64,000 nucleotides of DNA from Argentina anserina (taxonomy: Eukaryota; Streptophyta; Magnoliopsida; Rosales; Rosaceae), in NCBI RefSeq assembly GCF_933775445.1, contig NC_065876.1:1-64000 (forward strand), written 5' to 3'. Position 1 is the first letter of the stretch. Each line of letters opens with the position of its first letter. The notes below the pieces were generated by a model that searched no databases, was not told the DNA's origin, and saw nothing but the letters and a program-made list of their open reading frames with translations. Shown here one piece after another: positions 26,301 through 38,269 of this stretch. The translations under genes and the position numbers were made by a program.

Positions 26301-26573
26301 AAGTAGGTCCCAATACTCTGATCCAGTGGTCCGCTACCATATGATCCAAGCGTCATGAAATGACAGCACTAGTAGCTCACTCATGTCCTTGATCAACCTC
26401 AACACACGACTATCGTCTCTAACGATAGCAACAAGATCAACTTGTCCTTCCAGTGGAGCAGCCTCCTCAAAAAGGTTCTCCACATTGCGGACTCGGCCTG
26501 CAGCCCTAACTCGGCCTCGACCTCTCGTCCGTCCTCGGCCCTGTCCACGGCCATTTTCCAATTTCATCACCAT
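23379..26573 (-). pseudogene. Gypsy gag-pol remnants
   Basis: On the minus strand, a gag-like start with an Arg/Gly-rich stretch lies at about 26573-26400 (RGQGRGRTRGRGRV). Reverse-transcriptase signature pieces lie at about 25510-25640 (MRLSVNYRG.., YHLPRIDD). The 3' end is an open 165-codon frame at 23876-23379: integrase C-terminal segment AYNDSYHSSIGMVPYEAL, then GKLAPRYVGPFDILEKVG, VFHISMLRKYV, and a degenerate chromodomain with WELESDMM. A large piece is missing between PYEAL and the GKLAPRYVGPF block, and the central region is full of stops. It is a pol relic that cannot be functional. Confidence 0.88.
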
Positions 26574-26837
26574 TCAACAATTAACACTCAGTCATATATG
26601 TGAAGTCTCGAATTCGACAAAATAGACCCGACTGATATCAATCATGAAATTTCAGAAGGAGGTGAATCATCGGAGTATCGTCACAATACTCTCTACAGGA
26701 CCAAACCATAAGGTGTGGCTCCTAACACTCTCGCGTACCCGACGACATATCAATACCGAGGAGCATGTGATGGGAGCCCGCCTGCAGTCGGATCATCGCT
26801 CCTGGATGGTATTGATAATCGCCAAACACGCACTTAG

Positions 26838-26849
26838 GCTCTGATACCA
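26838..26849 (-). other. Primer-binding site (initiator tRNA-Met type)
   Basis: Minus-strand TGGTATCAGAGC, two bases inside the 5' LTR end at 26852. It is the standard plant LTR-element PBS and fixes the element's orientation. Confidence 0.93.
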
Positions 26850-26851
26850 AC

Positions 26852-29800
26852 TGTAACGACCCTAAAATTTCGAGCTTCAAAACTCAAAATCTTAGAATCG
26901 TTAAACACAAAAATAATCTCAATGAAATCGAAATCATTTTAATGTCGCAGCGGATCACATCTGAGTTTAAAATATAACTCAGTCAAGCCGATTATTACAA
27001 ACCCAAATGATAATTCAACATATAACAAATGGAATTGTATAATCCTCACAACAACCTCACAAATAAAATCACACCAAATCTCACACACAATCCACGCTGG
27101 AACCTCACCACGACTGGATGCGATCGACTTCGAGTTTTCGGAGTCGTCACTCAATCACCACTACTCAGCACCTGCGGAAGTATTCCCTACACCATTGAAA
27201 TTGGTGCACCGGGATTGCAACACAAACCCGGTAAGCTTTACAGCTCGTATGAGTAAAATATTAAGATAACTCAAGTCTCATAAAAGACACAACTCCACAT
27301 CAACACAGTAAAATGAAAAATCATGAGAAAACGAGCAACCCATCTGGTTACTCTAATACTTTCACAAAATGGTATCTAATGAGCGCTGGTACACATCCGT
27401 TACCCCTCACTTAGTATACCGCTGATGTTGGGTAACCACCCGCCACCCAACATCCAAACAAGCTGAGTACCCATGATCAGATAACCACCCGTTACCTCCA
27501 TGCAGTACTATGGCAGACAGACTAGAGCTCTAACTGTATCGTAACTTTCGCCCGGCCAAAGGCTAGGTTCCGACTTGCCTCACATGTACAATAATCTCAC
27601 ATCATATTGTACCACAAATCACGTCCGAAGACAAATCACAATATTTCACATTTTCCGTGATAAAATCACATGTACAATAATCTCACATCATATTGTACCA
27701 CACATCACGTCCGAAACAAATCACAATATTTCACATTTTCCGTGATAAAATCATGTACAATAATCACTCATCATATTGTACGTTTTAAAACTTTCACAAT
27801 ATATCCATAATAAAAATCATAACAGTATATTATATAGCAAACTATATATATTCGTATTTATTTACCATTTATACCGCATATACATAGTCCACTATATCCT
27901 ATACATGTCATATTTCATAAACACCTGAAAAATTACGTACGATAATCTCACATCATATCGTACCATTGAAATCACATACACATGCACAATTTTTCTGTCA
28001 CCGAAATGACTATTTTCAATGAATTATTAACAGTACGTAATTTAATGAACGATATATATATTATGTACCTATTACCATTATACTATATATATATAGTCCA
28101 CTAAATTATATACATGTTATAATTCATTTGATAAACACACTTGCAAAATGTTGAATCACCACGAGGGTAGATTCGTAATTCAGTGAGATTTTACTCACCT
28201 TATTGACTTGAGCGTAAATCCTCAATTTCCGATGATACTCCCTTTCCTCGATTTAGCGATCACCTTAAAAAGATAAAAACCAGCATTTAGAATCGTTTCG
28301 TAAACCTTTAAATGCCGAAACAGTAATAATCGGTTACTGTTCAGCAATTTTGGTTTATACGAAGTTACTGTCCACTGTTCACTATTCACGGTTACTGTAC
28401 AATACTCAATTAATACGTATTTCTGTACGTATAATACTATATACGTATTTCTGTACGTATAAATATTATATACGTATTTCTGTACGTATAAATATTAAAT
28501 ACGTATTTCTATACGTATAAATAATAATACGTATTTCTGTACGTATAAATATTAATACGTATTTTCTGTACGTATAAATATTAATACGTATTTTCTGTAC
28601 GTATAAATATTAATACGTATTTTTGTACGTATACGTACGATTTAAATGTAAATACAACTCAGTAAATAAAATTTACTAAATTACCCTTTTACAAATTACT
28701 TTTTACATTTACTGAAAGTAATTTATAATTACATTTACCGAAGGTAAAATTTAATTACATTTACCGCAGTAAATAAAATTTACATTTACATTTCAGTAAA
28801 TTACCAAAATACCCCTATCGGAAAATATTTTCACACCGCCGCACGTGGCGGCGCGTGGGGCACACGCGCCACCCGCCGGCAGGCGGCGCGTGGGGCTCAC
28901 TCGCCGAAGCCACCCACGGCGCGTGTGACGCCACCCCGGCCCAAAATCACTCCCTTTTCTTTTCCCTTCCTCCTCCACTGCCTCATGCCGCTCCTAGACT
29001 CTTACACACTCCCACACGCGCCGCCTAAGGCGGCGGTGTCTACCATACCCTCCTTCCTCCGATCTTCTCCAAAATCACTCCAATTCGATTCCAAAAATTT
29101 CAACAACCCATCAACACAACCAAACAAACGTAAAACTCACCTAATCAAACTCTTGGATGCACCGAAGCTTGTCGGATCGGCAGTGCTCGGCTCGGGTGAG
29201 GGGCGGTGTGGCGAGCTTGGGTTTTGGCGAGGGGGAACTCGTGATGCCGTAGGGAGGAGCGGTGTAGCACACAACCACCTGGATGAGGAGATCGTCGGCA
29301 ATGGAGTTTTCGGAGGGGGAAGGCTCGGTGTCGATCCACCGCGACGAAGGAAGGCGCGTCTTGCTTCGGGAAGGATGCAGACGTGTTGTGGTGGAGCAGC
29401 GACCGGCGGTGAGCAGCACGGAGCCGGAGTTCGTCCGGTCTTGGTGGAATTTCTTGAAGAAGGGGGAGTCGGGGGAAGGAGAGAGAGCCGAGAGAGAGAG
29501 AGAGAGAGAAAAAGGGGGGGCGGCTGTTTGGAGAGAGTGAGAGAATGGGTTTTCCTGAAATGGAAACCCTAATCTCTAAATCATTCTATTTATACTAGTT
29601 TCCAAATCGGAAACTAACTTCCGACGTTAATAACTTTTACGTACGTCGTCCGATTAGAACGCGTCACATATCCACGAATTCGTATCGACGTGCTCTACAA
29701 CTTTCGTGAAGAAAGTTTTCACAACCGAGCGACGAAATAAAAGTCGATAAATTCGTTCGGAAACGTAACGTTTTCTTATTAAACGTTCTCGGAACGTTTC

Positions 29801-29911
29801 CGTTCCCGTTTCGTAACGTTTGCAAGTAATCGTATTCGGTTTAAATCAACTTCACAACTTAATAGAATTTAATTCAACCAAATATCGTTTTGAAAAATTG
29901 GGGTTATTACA
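26852..29911 (-). repeat. Gypsy 5' LTR (3,060 bp)
   Basis: Near-identical partner of 20277-23338. On the minus strand its first 60 bases are read as the C-terminal tail of the interrupted TEX2-like frame. Confidence 0.96.
28411..28635. repeat. ACGTATTTCTGTACGT tandem array in LTR (copy 2)
   Basis: Counterpart of 21836-22060 in the 5' LTR. Confidence 0.9.
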
Positions 29912-32900
29912 CTCTTCACTGTCAAGACTACCCTGCTTATCAAACAAAATTAGAGACCTCGATGGAGATTGACACTCCACCATATCATCTAGCTTTTGTG
30001 TGTGAGGTTCTTGCGGTTCACCATTCACCAATAATGGAGTTCTTAGTTCTCGGCTGGTCCCATTGCTAGTCCCAGCTGACAGATCATTGGAACTCACTTG
30101 AAAGGCTAACATATTTGTGGATTCATGCCTCTTTTTTTCAACAGAATCGGCTTTTTTTAGTTTTTGATTCTTGCCCTGTGATTGATCACTAGAGGTTCCC
30201 CCACCAGATTCCGTCCTGTATTTTTCCTCAGTTGGCACTTCACATAGAATAGTAGGGGAATCATTCATGGATTCTTGGTTAACCCATATGAAAGGAGCAA
30301 TCATCCGAGGTACCCAGTCATCCTTTTCTGCAAGCATCCATGGTATGCATACATTATCAAAGTTTGGAAGCACTAGGGTTTCACGGATGGCGGCCTGTAC
30401 CAGTGAAATGAAGCTTCAGCGGAAGATCTAGCAATATTTGGTACTTCATGTTGAAACAAATATTCAAGCATAGCAATGATATCATCATGCACATGGATAC
30501 TACTATCATATGTGATCAATGCCTAAGATCAATTAAAAAATTGGAGCAGTTTCAGTCAAATTATTCGTTAATACAATAAATCAATAAAAGAGGGGCACAA
30601 CTGATAACTGACTTAAAGTTTAGGGTAGTAAACTGAAATTACTCCTAATTAAAATCATAAAAATTTATTGTATTTGTATAAAGGCTACTGTCAAACTAAG
30701 CTGAGCAATCTAGCCAGAAAATTTAAGAAAGCAACAATAACTTGTGGGCTTATTTAGGCGAAATAAATCAATCACTCGTGTAAGTTGTTTCTTTATACGT
30801 TATAAGCATATTGAAGGAATGAATAAAAGGAGAACTAGTGAAGATGAAAGAAAATTATGTACCTTAAATCGGCTGATCAGAAACAAAGCTATGCGGCCAC
30901 TAGTAATCTTGTGATCTCCCACTGATGAGTCCAGGTTGAAATCAATATCAGGCATGGATGTAAAGCTAAACCACAACCGATCTGAAGGAGGCGGCTTGAT
31001 GTGTAACCGCAATGTTCCTCGAAGGGAAGTTATCCTTATTGCCAAAGATAGAGGCACCTTTAATTAAATTTAATCAGTCAGTGAACGCATAAGTTCTATT
31101 AATTAAAACTTTAAAGTTTGAATCCACATATAAATAAGAGAATGTATGAACTGTTGGGGTGTCTGTGTGAGAGAGAGAGAGAGGGAGAGGGAGGGAGAGG
31201 GAGAGAGATGTCCTAATAACAGAAGCACATACTAAAACAAGTTTAATAATTAATAATTTACCATTATTAATCTAGCTGATCATCAAAACATTTGGCAACT
31301 GCCTCTCCAGAAACGGCACCTTGGTTTACAATATTACTACGTTTAAAACGCTTGTTTCCTAAAAACTATGGTTTTATTCATTAACCATGATCCTTTGTAC
31401 CCTCATGGTTTAATACACTATCTACATAACATAAAAATAACATTAGCTCAACTCGTATGTCTATACGATCATGGCTTTCTCTTCTTATGAAAGAGGAGAC
31501 GAAAGAAGGTGGACAAGAAGTCCATCAAGAGAAAACACCCCAGGGTTCAATAGAAGTCCCACAAAACCCCAAAGTGAAACAAGCTAACAGTCTCATTTAA
31601 GCTGAAAGGTCAAACAAATCCGACTTGACCATCCCAAGCATAGTACCCTTGAAATACAGTTGCCTGAGGGAGGAAATAAATCTGATCCAGACAAAGACGA
31701 CATCTCCTATTCAGAGTTCTCCATTCCTCTCGAGTAAACAACCAATGAATTGGAAGTATTGCAAAATTCCCCAGACTTGTGGCCCACCCATTACCTCCAC
31801 CTACCAATGTCGAAGATAAAATATGTATTTCAAAGGTTTCTTCGCTGTTTTGCGCAGCATCCTGATGGAGGATAAAAAAAAAGGGAGGGGGGGCTAACTT
31901 CTTATGGAATCATTAACTTGGCGCACCAGTTGGGAGATATAAACATATCCTTTGAACCACATGACAACTATCAGTTATAAGGTAAGAGTGTAAGACCACT
32001 GGCCAAACAGTGGAAGCCATAAATTAGGTAGGGATCTGAGCTTTCCAAATAAAATAAAAGACCAAAAGTAGGAAGGTCTGGATTCGAACAACAATGAAAT
32101 GGAGTCGAGAAGATCCACATAAGCCTGAACAACCTAAATCTCCCACACATGACAATGAAACACAAAGGCTTGTGACTTAGATTCCTCCTAAGGGGTTGGT
32201 TCCAACATAATTTCAGCAAATCAGAGTAAGACTAAAGAAGGTGTGACCAAGTAAAAATTTGGGAATTGTGTACAAATATAACAAGGGTAAATTCCTCTTA
32301 TGGTACCTGATGTTTGGCTACTTGGACAATTTGGTACCTGATGTATGAAAGCGGACAATTTGGTACCTAAAGTTCTCAAATTTAGGCCATTTTGGTACTT
32401 ATGTCAATTTTGACCATATTTTCAGGGTTATTTTAGTCATCTTATCTCAACTTTACTTCATTTTTTTATAATACCTCTAAATTGCCTCTAAGTTATCACT
32501 AAAAATTTGATAACTCATCTACTTAGTATCTGTGATGATTTACGTATATACGTTTTCATAATGTAGCTATCAATCTAAATTAATTTTAATTATAAGTAAT
32601 TAAAAAATTTTTGATAAAAATTACAATTGCATAAAGGCAATTTATTTCCTTTGCAGAAAATAATTAGGATACAATAAGTATATTAAGAAAAAAAATTATT
32701 TTCGATATATGCGAAGTAGATGCTAAGTGGATTAGATATATCAATTTAATTATCTCCAAAGAGAGGTAATTATAGGAAGAAATGAAGAAAAATGTGAATT
32801 TAATGAATTTAGGACTAGAATGACGGAAATAACCTTGAAAATATGGTCAAAATTGATAGAGGTACCAAAATGGCCTAAATTTGAGAACTTTAGGTACCAA

Positions 32901-35900
32901 ATTGTCCGCTTTCATACATCAGGTACCATATTGTCCAAGTAGCCAAACATCAGGTACCATAGGAGGAATTTACCCATATAACAACATAATTGATACTTGC
33001 AAATGAAAAAAAAAACTCAAGAATCCATGCAAAAAAAAAAAGTCCTACTCCCCCACATTGGAAAGAGGACTAAAAGAGCAAAGGAAGGATAAATCGTGAG
33101 ATTACATTTGCATGGCATGATGTACCTTGTTATCCACCCTCTAAAGTCCCAATAGTTGGAAGCCAACCCATCCTCGATTCTAATAACAGTATACCAGAGT
33201 TCTGCTCAAGTCTACCACCATTGTCAAAAAGACACTGTAATTTGTAATTTTTGGGTTCCCCTCTTCCTGTTTCAGCCTCTAAACTATTTCCCAGTTTATG
33301 AAGGATACTTCATTCCTTTGTCACAAGTCACAACCCTACCAAACTCGCATGTTCTAATAAATCGCAATCAGCATAGTCACAAGCGTTGCAATTCTTAACA
33401 AAGGCTCCTTCTGCTCTGGAAGTTGTTTTGACAGTGCTTCTTAAAGATCAACGAAACAAACCTTAAGTATTGACAGTCCAATTGATAATTTATGCAAATG
33501 TTCAGAAAGTCATACTTGACCACATCCTATATAGTCTAGAAAAACTGCCCAACATCTGGGCAAAGGGACTTCTCATAATACATTTAATAATTGCACTTCT
33601 AATTACTTCCTCCTCAAGAAGCTTTTCTAGCCAAATAGCGAGGGCTAATAGCACCACCTACCCGCCATAAAGGTCAAATCTAGCCCACCATCAGATAAGG
33701 CGATCACCTCTTCCAATTTTTTACTATGTTAACCTACTCATTAAGCACCTCGATTCTTCACCTTATAACTAATCTATGAATGACTACGAATTGAATAGTT
33801 ATTATAAACTAATTTAAACAGGACAAAAGAAAAACTGAATGCTGCTCAAAGCAAAAACCTAACTGCCATAATTAGCTTCTGGATTGAAGTACAGATATGC
33901 AGTAGTCATGGTGATGGTGTGTGTGGAGTCGAGCTAAAAAAAAGGGGGGAATGCACATGACATTAGAAATGAACACGTGCATCTACCCATCTACAAACCT
34001 GGGAAACATGTTTGGCTATAGAATTTAGAAGCGATTTCCACCTAGATCCATTACTTGATGCAGGCATACTGCTCTTAGAGATTTTTAATCCATCTGCAAC
34101 ACAATTGAAACTTCCATCATATTTCATTAAGAGTTGTTGAACCAGTTTAACGCATAAACATTAAGTCATTTCTAAAATCACCAAAACTACAAGCTCCTAT
34201 CTAGTGCATACACACGATTAACAATCAAAAGTTCAAAAGGTGTATGTGGAAGACAGTAAAATACACAAAAAGATTAATTAGTTCTACATGCTAACCTGGT
34301 TTTGGATCGCACTCCTCCTTAGGCTCTACTGCATCAACTTCACCTTCAACAAGATTCAAATGCTTTCCAAAATACTCAAATTCTTCAAAAAGATCGGTTG
34401 ACATATCCCTAGCAGAGCCTGAATCGGAACTTGCATCCCCAATGCCTTTAGGGAAATCTAATTCACGAACTTCCAATCTTGTTTCAACGTCTAACACCGC
34501 ACCACCATAATACCCAATATCAACCTCTAAAGCCCACACATCACTCATGTCCATGGGGATGACTCTCATGCCATGTATATAAGGTGGGAGATTCCCAATA
34601 TTAAGTTCTGTACAGATCACATCACCTACATAACTCGGGGTCCTCATATTGGACAATGTCCTCTGTCAAGGAAGAAGAATCAGACACGGTAAAAGTTATA
34701 TTTTTATGTACAGACGAACTATATAACTATAAGAAGAGAATTTGTGAAAATACAGAAAACAATCCAGTATCTGCATATACACAATAGTTATATAGTCCTA
34801 ACCTATGAAGAACTGTTCCTCAATAATGGAGATTAGGGTTCTATTAAAACAATATGGAAACTAGAGTTAAGATGCCCACATGCCCTGGAGCATGTAGTCT
34901 ATCTGGAGGTCCAGTTACATGAAAGAGACCCAAATACTGAATTAAAAAGTTAATGTAACCTATATACTTGGTCTGAAAATTAGATATGCTCATCCTTAGC
35001 TGTCATTTGTTAAACAACAAGAGTAACGAGTACTCCAAACTAACAATAGAAAGCACACAATCAATGTGTACGCGCACATATTCATGAATCCATTAATAGG
35101 TCGATTTCTTCAGTGTTTAACAATCATATTTTGATGCAGGAAATTTCAGAAGATGACTCATGTCCCTTAACATAATCATCTTGTCGACATGAAGGCAACA
35201 CATACAATGATCAACTAAAACTCTTGAGAAATATGGTGTACAGTGCCTAAGCATTGTTGCCTGCATTCATGTGAGTGTGTGTAAAGGTGCACATAAGAGC
35301 AAGTATGACATATGAGAAGGTGAATTCATGTCCAGCTACATAACTAATTAGATGCCATTGACATATAGTAGACCTGAATCTGAGCTTGTATGGATGTTTT
35401 CATCTCCATGCTACTTTTGGCGTCAAAGAATAGCCGTGAAAGTAACAAATTCAAACAAAGTGTTCCATCATCACTATTAAGCTTTTCCTCAGAGTCAGCA
35501 TCGGATATGACAGAAGTATGACTTTGGCTACCGGTATGAATTAAGGTTGACGATAGTGGGATAGCCGTATTCCCTTCAGAAAAACTTTGAGCTCTCTTCA
35601 CTGGTGGACTAGGATCACCCGAGCTAATCACAGAAACAGAATCCTGGCATGGTCGAAATTTCTCAAACACCTTCCTTTCTTCGCGACCTAAGGATGAAAT
35701 CCAGCTCAGCTTGTTATCTGGGCCAACTTTAGTATTCTTCTTAGTGAGTTTTTTCAAGAACAGACGAACCTTCGAGGAAGTACCATCAATTCTGCTTGCC
35801 CTATCAGCAGACTCCGTAGCAGATAACACTCCAGAATATTTCATGAATGAGGGGTATCCAGCATTTAACAATGTCAAGTAACATTGAAATTGTTCGTGCA

Positions 35901-36981
35901 ACTTGGCAAACCGGTCAAGTTTCTCTTTGTCATCACAAGATGCTGAACGTAGAGCTTTACACCATGATTCCTTCTCCCATGAAGTTTCAAGATATATATA
36001 GAATATCTTACTTCCCTTGTAGATTATGGTAGTCTTGCTTTCCAATTTTAATGGGAACCGTTTGGCCCTAAAAGAAATGATACTTCTGTTAACCGGAGAC
36101 CAAATGCAGCAGTGACCATTATAAGATAAATTATGGAACCATGAGTTAAAAACAAAAATATGGAACTTATACCATAGGGTAATGGACAAACTTCCCAAAA
36201 ATAATTTTGTGGAATGACTGTCAAACAGAAGCCCTTCTTAATAGGGACAGACTAAGGTTTATTTATTTATTTTAATAAATGTTCATACCCTTCATCTTAT
36301 TCAAATCAATTATAAGTAAGCAAGGAAGTAATGATTAAAACATACAAGGCACTTAATGGGTAAGTAGTGTGTCAAATAGCATTTAAAGTAGAAGGATGTG
36401 CGGTTTATTACCATTTTCTAGAAGCAAGACTAGTGGAAGAAACCGCTTCAACAGTGCAGCTCTTTAACGGAACGGCTGACTGGGAACCATCTGATTCTGT
36501 AAGAAGGAGTAGTTGATTCTTCAATTTTGCATACTTTTTAATAGGAGAAATCTCGTAGAATTCCTTCTTTCTCTTTTGCTCTCTTGATACTCTATCCTGC
36601 CATATTTTTGGAACTTTTTCTGGTTCTAGAACCCAAACAACTCCCTAAGACATAATGAAGACACTAGAATGTAAACTATGAGGTGTCAAGCTGCTGATAA
36701 TGCATTGTGTTAAGTGTATAATTAAGATAAATACATAGAGTAGAGTTGATTGAATTGGCTGCAATGGTAAGAGAACATCAATTAAGAGAAAAGCAGTAGA
36801 ATCTGACCTGTTTGAATTCTAGGGATTGGCGAGGGATTTCCTGAGATTTTGGGATATCTGTGTGCTGGGGCTTTTTGGTTTTGAATTGTAATTTGTTGAT
36901 GACCAAGTAGAGTAGCACGGCTTCAGCGCCCAAAATCGCCAATACCCCGAACAAAAACCCAATACTCAACGACACCAACAT
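29852..36981 (-). CDS. TEX2-like SMP-domain membrane protein, truncated by insertion
   Basis: Seven exons: 36981..36808, 36644..36412, 36067..35374, 34662..34296, 34093..33999, 31057..30863 and 30394..29852. All phases agree, giving 766 aa, the last 19 of which are LTR-encoded (from CNNPNFSKRY). An N-terminal transmembrane segment (about residues 3-30, LSIGFLFGVLAILGAEAVLL) is followed by a basic linker. A PH-like region rich in aromatic residues lies at about 130-230, including W-x5-W-containing ETSWEKESWC. An SMP-LTD-type lipid-binding region follows, about 345-586 (LSRLFFDAKSS.., VWALEVDIGYYGG.., RLWFSFTSMPDIDF). The C-terminal part contains VCIPWMLAEKDDWVPR. Homologues (plant TEX2-like / former DUF2404) are ER-anchored lipid-transfer proteins at membrane contacts. 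The native 46-residue basic tail now lies at 20131-20271. The truncated product may be made; whether it works is unknown. Confidence 0.88.
29912..29916. repeat. Target-site duplication CTCTT (right)
   Basis: Perfect match to 20272-20276. Confidence 0.95.
31058..33998. other. Long intron 5 of the TEX2-like gene
   Basis: A 2.9-kb intron, much longer than the gene's other introns. It contains a GA-rich microsatellite (31169-31207), repeat-like sequence at 31480-31960 with no recognised domain, and the 691-bp MITE. No separate gene was recognised. Confidence 0.7.
32285..32975. mobile_element. Mutator-like MITE (691 bp)
   Basis: Terminal inverted repeats of about 155 bp, starting GGGTAAATTCCTC, with a few mismatches between arms and repeated TGGTACCTGATG words inside each arm. 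It is flanked by a perfect 9-bp duplication ATATAACAA (32276-32284 and 32976-32984). Long TIRs with a 9-bp duplication are typical of the Mutator superfamily. The AT-rich centre has no open frame, so it is non-autonomous. It sits in intron 5 of the TEX2-like gene. Confidence 0.93.
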
Positions 36982-38269
36982 TTTGAGAATCTGAATATCA
37001 CACGAGTTGCTGTTGTTGGTGAGAAGAGAGGCCTCGAGTGGTTGAGGGTGTCCGATCCATGAGGCCAGAATCTGATACGCGGAGGAAGAGGAAGAGTGTG
37101 AAATTTGGATTTGTTCAAGAATCGGGTGCTGCTGGAGAAGCTTCGCATTTAGTCATTTACTATTGCTTTCTGCGTCGTAGGTGGGGAAGGAGGAACATCA
37201 TGGTCTCGAGTCTGGACTCACGGTTGTGACTGTACGACCACACATGAGGAGTTGATATTAAAGTCTAGTGCCCAATCCAAAGTAATTATCGATCTACGGA
37301 CCGTAGATTATGAGCGGCGGTGGGTGAAACCCATTGAGGAGACTCGGAGAGCATCTCCAACTCTTGGCTTAAAAATTCAAATCTGAATGACTGGATTTAA
37401 ATTTTAAACCACCTATAGCTCTCTATTATAATTTTTTAGTTATTTTAGAAAATATTTATTTATTTTTATAGAAAAAAGTAAAAGTTATATCAAACTCTCT
37501 ATCATACTTGTTTGTTCTGTTGTTCATCATCAAATTGATCCATATTTCGTGAACTTATAATATATTGTCATTGCATATAGCTTAATCTGATTGATAAAAA
37601 GTATACCAAAGGAACATCCCAATAGATTCAAGACTAGTTTGCCAAGTTTCAAACGGAAACCTAGCATAAGTGGCGCGATCCTAACTGAACTCATGAGTAA
37701 AGTCTAGTATGTTGCTATTGTCGCTAATGAAAAACAACCTAGTTGTTGTGTCGCTAACACAAACACCACAATAACTGGAAAAACCCATCTACAACTAGCG
37801 TTATGAGGAAAAACAATCTAACCCGTTCCTTCACTTCTAACTTAGTATAAATGATAGTTTTTATTTTTGAATAGAATGATAGTTTTTATTCATTTAGGGA
37901 GTGACCCTCGACTTTTCAACGATATGAGATCATATATATACTAATCGGAAATGATCTTGAGAAAGAATAGGAGATAAAATGTTAGTTATGAGAGAGAGAG
38001 AAAAACAATCAACATAAGAATGTTTTCTAATTTATCTGGAATTTGAAACAATCACAATGTTGATTCTTGTTCATGTGTTTACCAAAATGAGTCTTCATTA
38101 TGAATAAGAACCATCAGTCTTCATTATGAATAAGAACCATGAGTTTTCATAAGAGTACTACAGGATCATCAATATTTAATGAGAATAGTTTTAGCAAAGG
38201 ATACGTAAATGTAGCATATCCATACTGTATCCGTACCCGATAAGAGTATGATACGGGCATTCAATTTTT
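36982..38269. other. Intergenic region upstream of the TEX2-like gene
   Basis: 36982-37250 is the probable promoter and leader of the TEX2-like gene (minus). The rest is AT-rich. A 26-bp unit (GTCTTCATTATGAATAAGAA..) is tandemly duplicated at 38091-38142. No gene was recognised. Confidence 0.5.

Larger units (their letters stand above)
20277..29911 (-). mobile_element. Ty3/gypsy (chromovirus-type) retrotransposon, non-autonomous
   Basis: 9,635 bp bounded by 3,062-bp (20277-23338) and 3,060-bp (26852-29911) LTRs, each TGTAACGACC..GGTTATTACA on +, with a perfect CTCTT target duplication. The element reads on the minus strand: the primer-binding site complementary to initiator Met-tRNA (TGGTATCAGAGC) is at 26838-26849 beside the right-hand 5' LTR, and a polypurine tract (minus AAGGGGGGTAGAT) abuts the left-hand 3' LTR. 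By eye the LTRs differ by one substitution near 22850/29425 and a 2-bp change in a GA run, so insertion is recent. The interior is only 3.5 kb and carries broken gag and pol fragments, so the copy cannot encode its own machinery. The chromodomain-like end of integrase suggests a Tekay/Del-like lineage. Confidence 0.96.

Noticed and set aside
37038..37229. 63-codon frame on + beside the TEX2-like start
   Set aside because: Sits in the probable divergent leader region; composition Arg-rich, no domain, too short to support.
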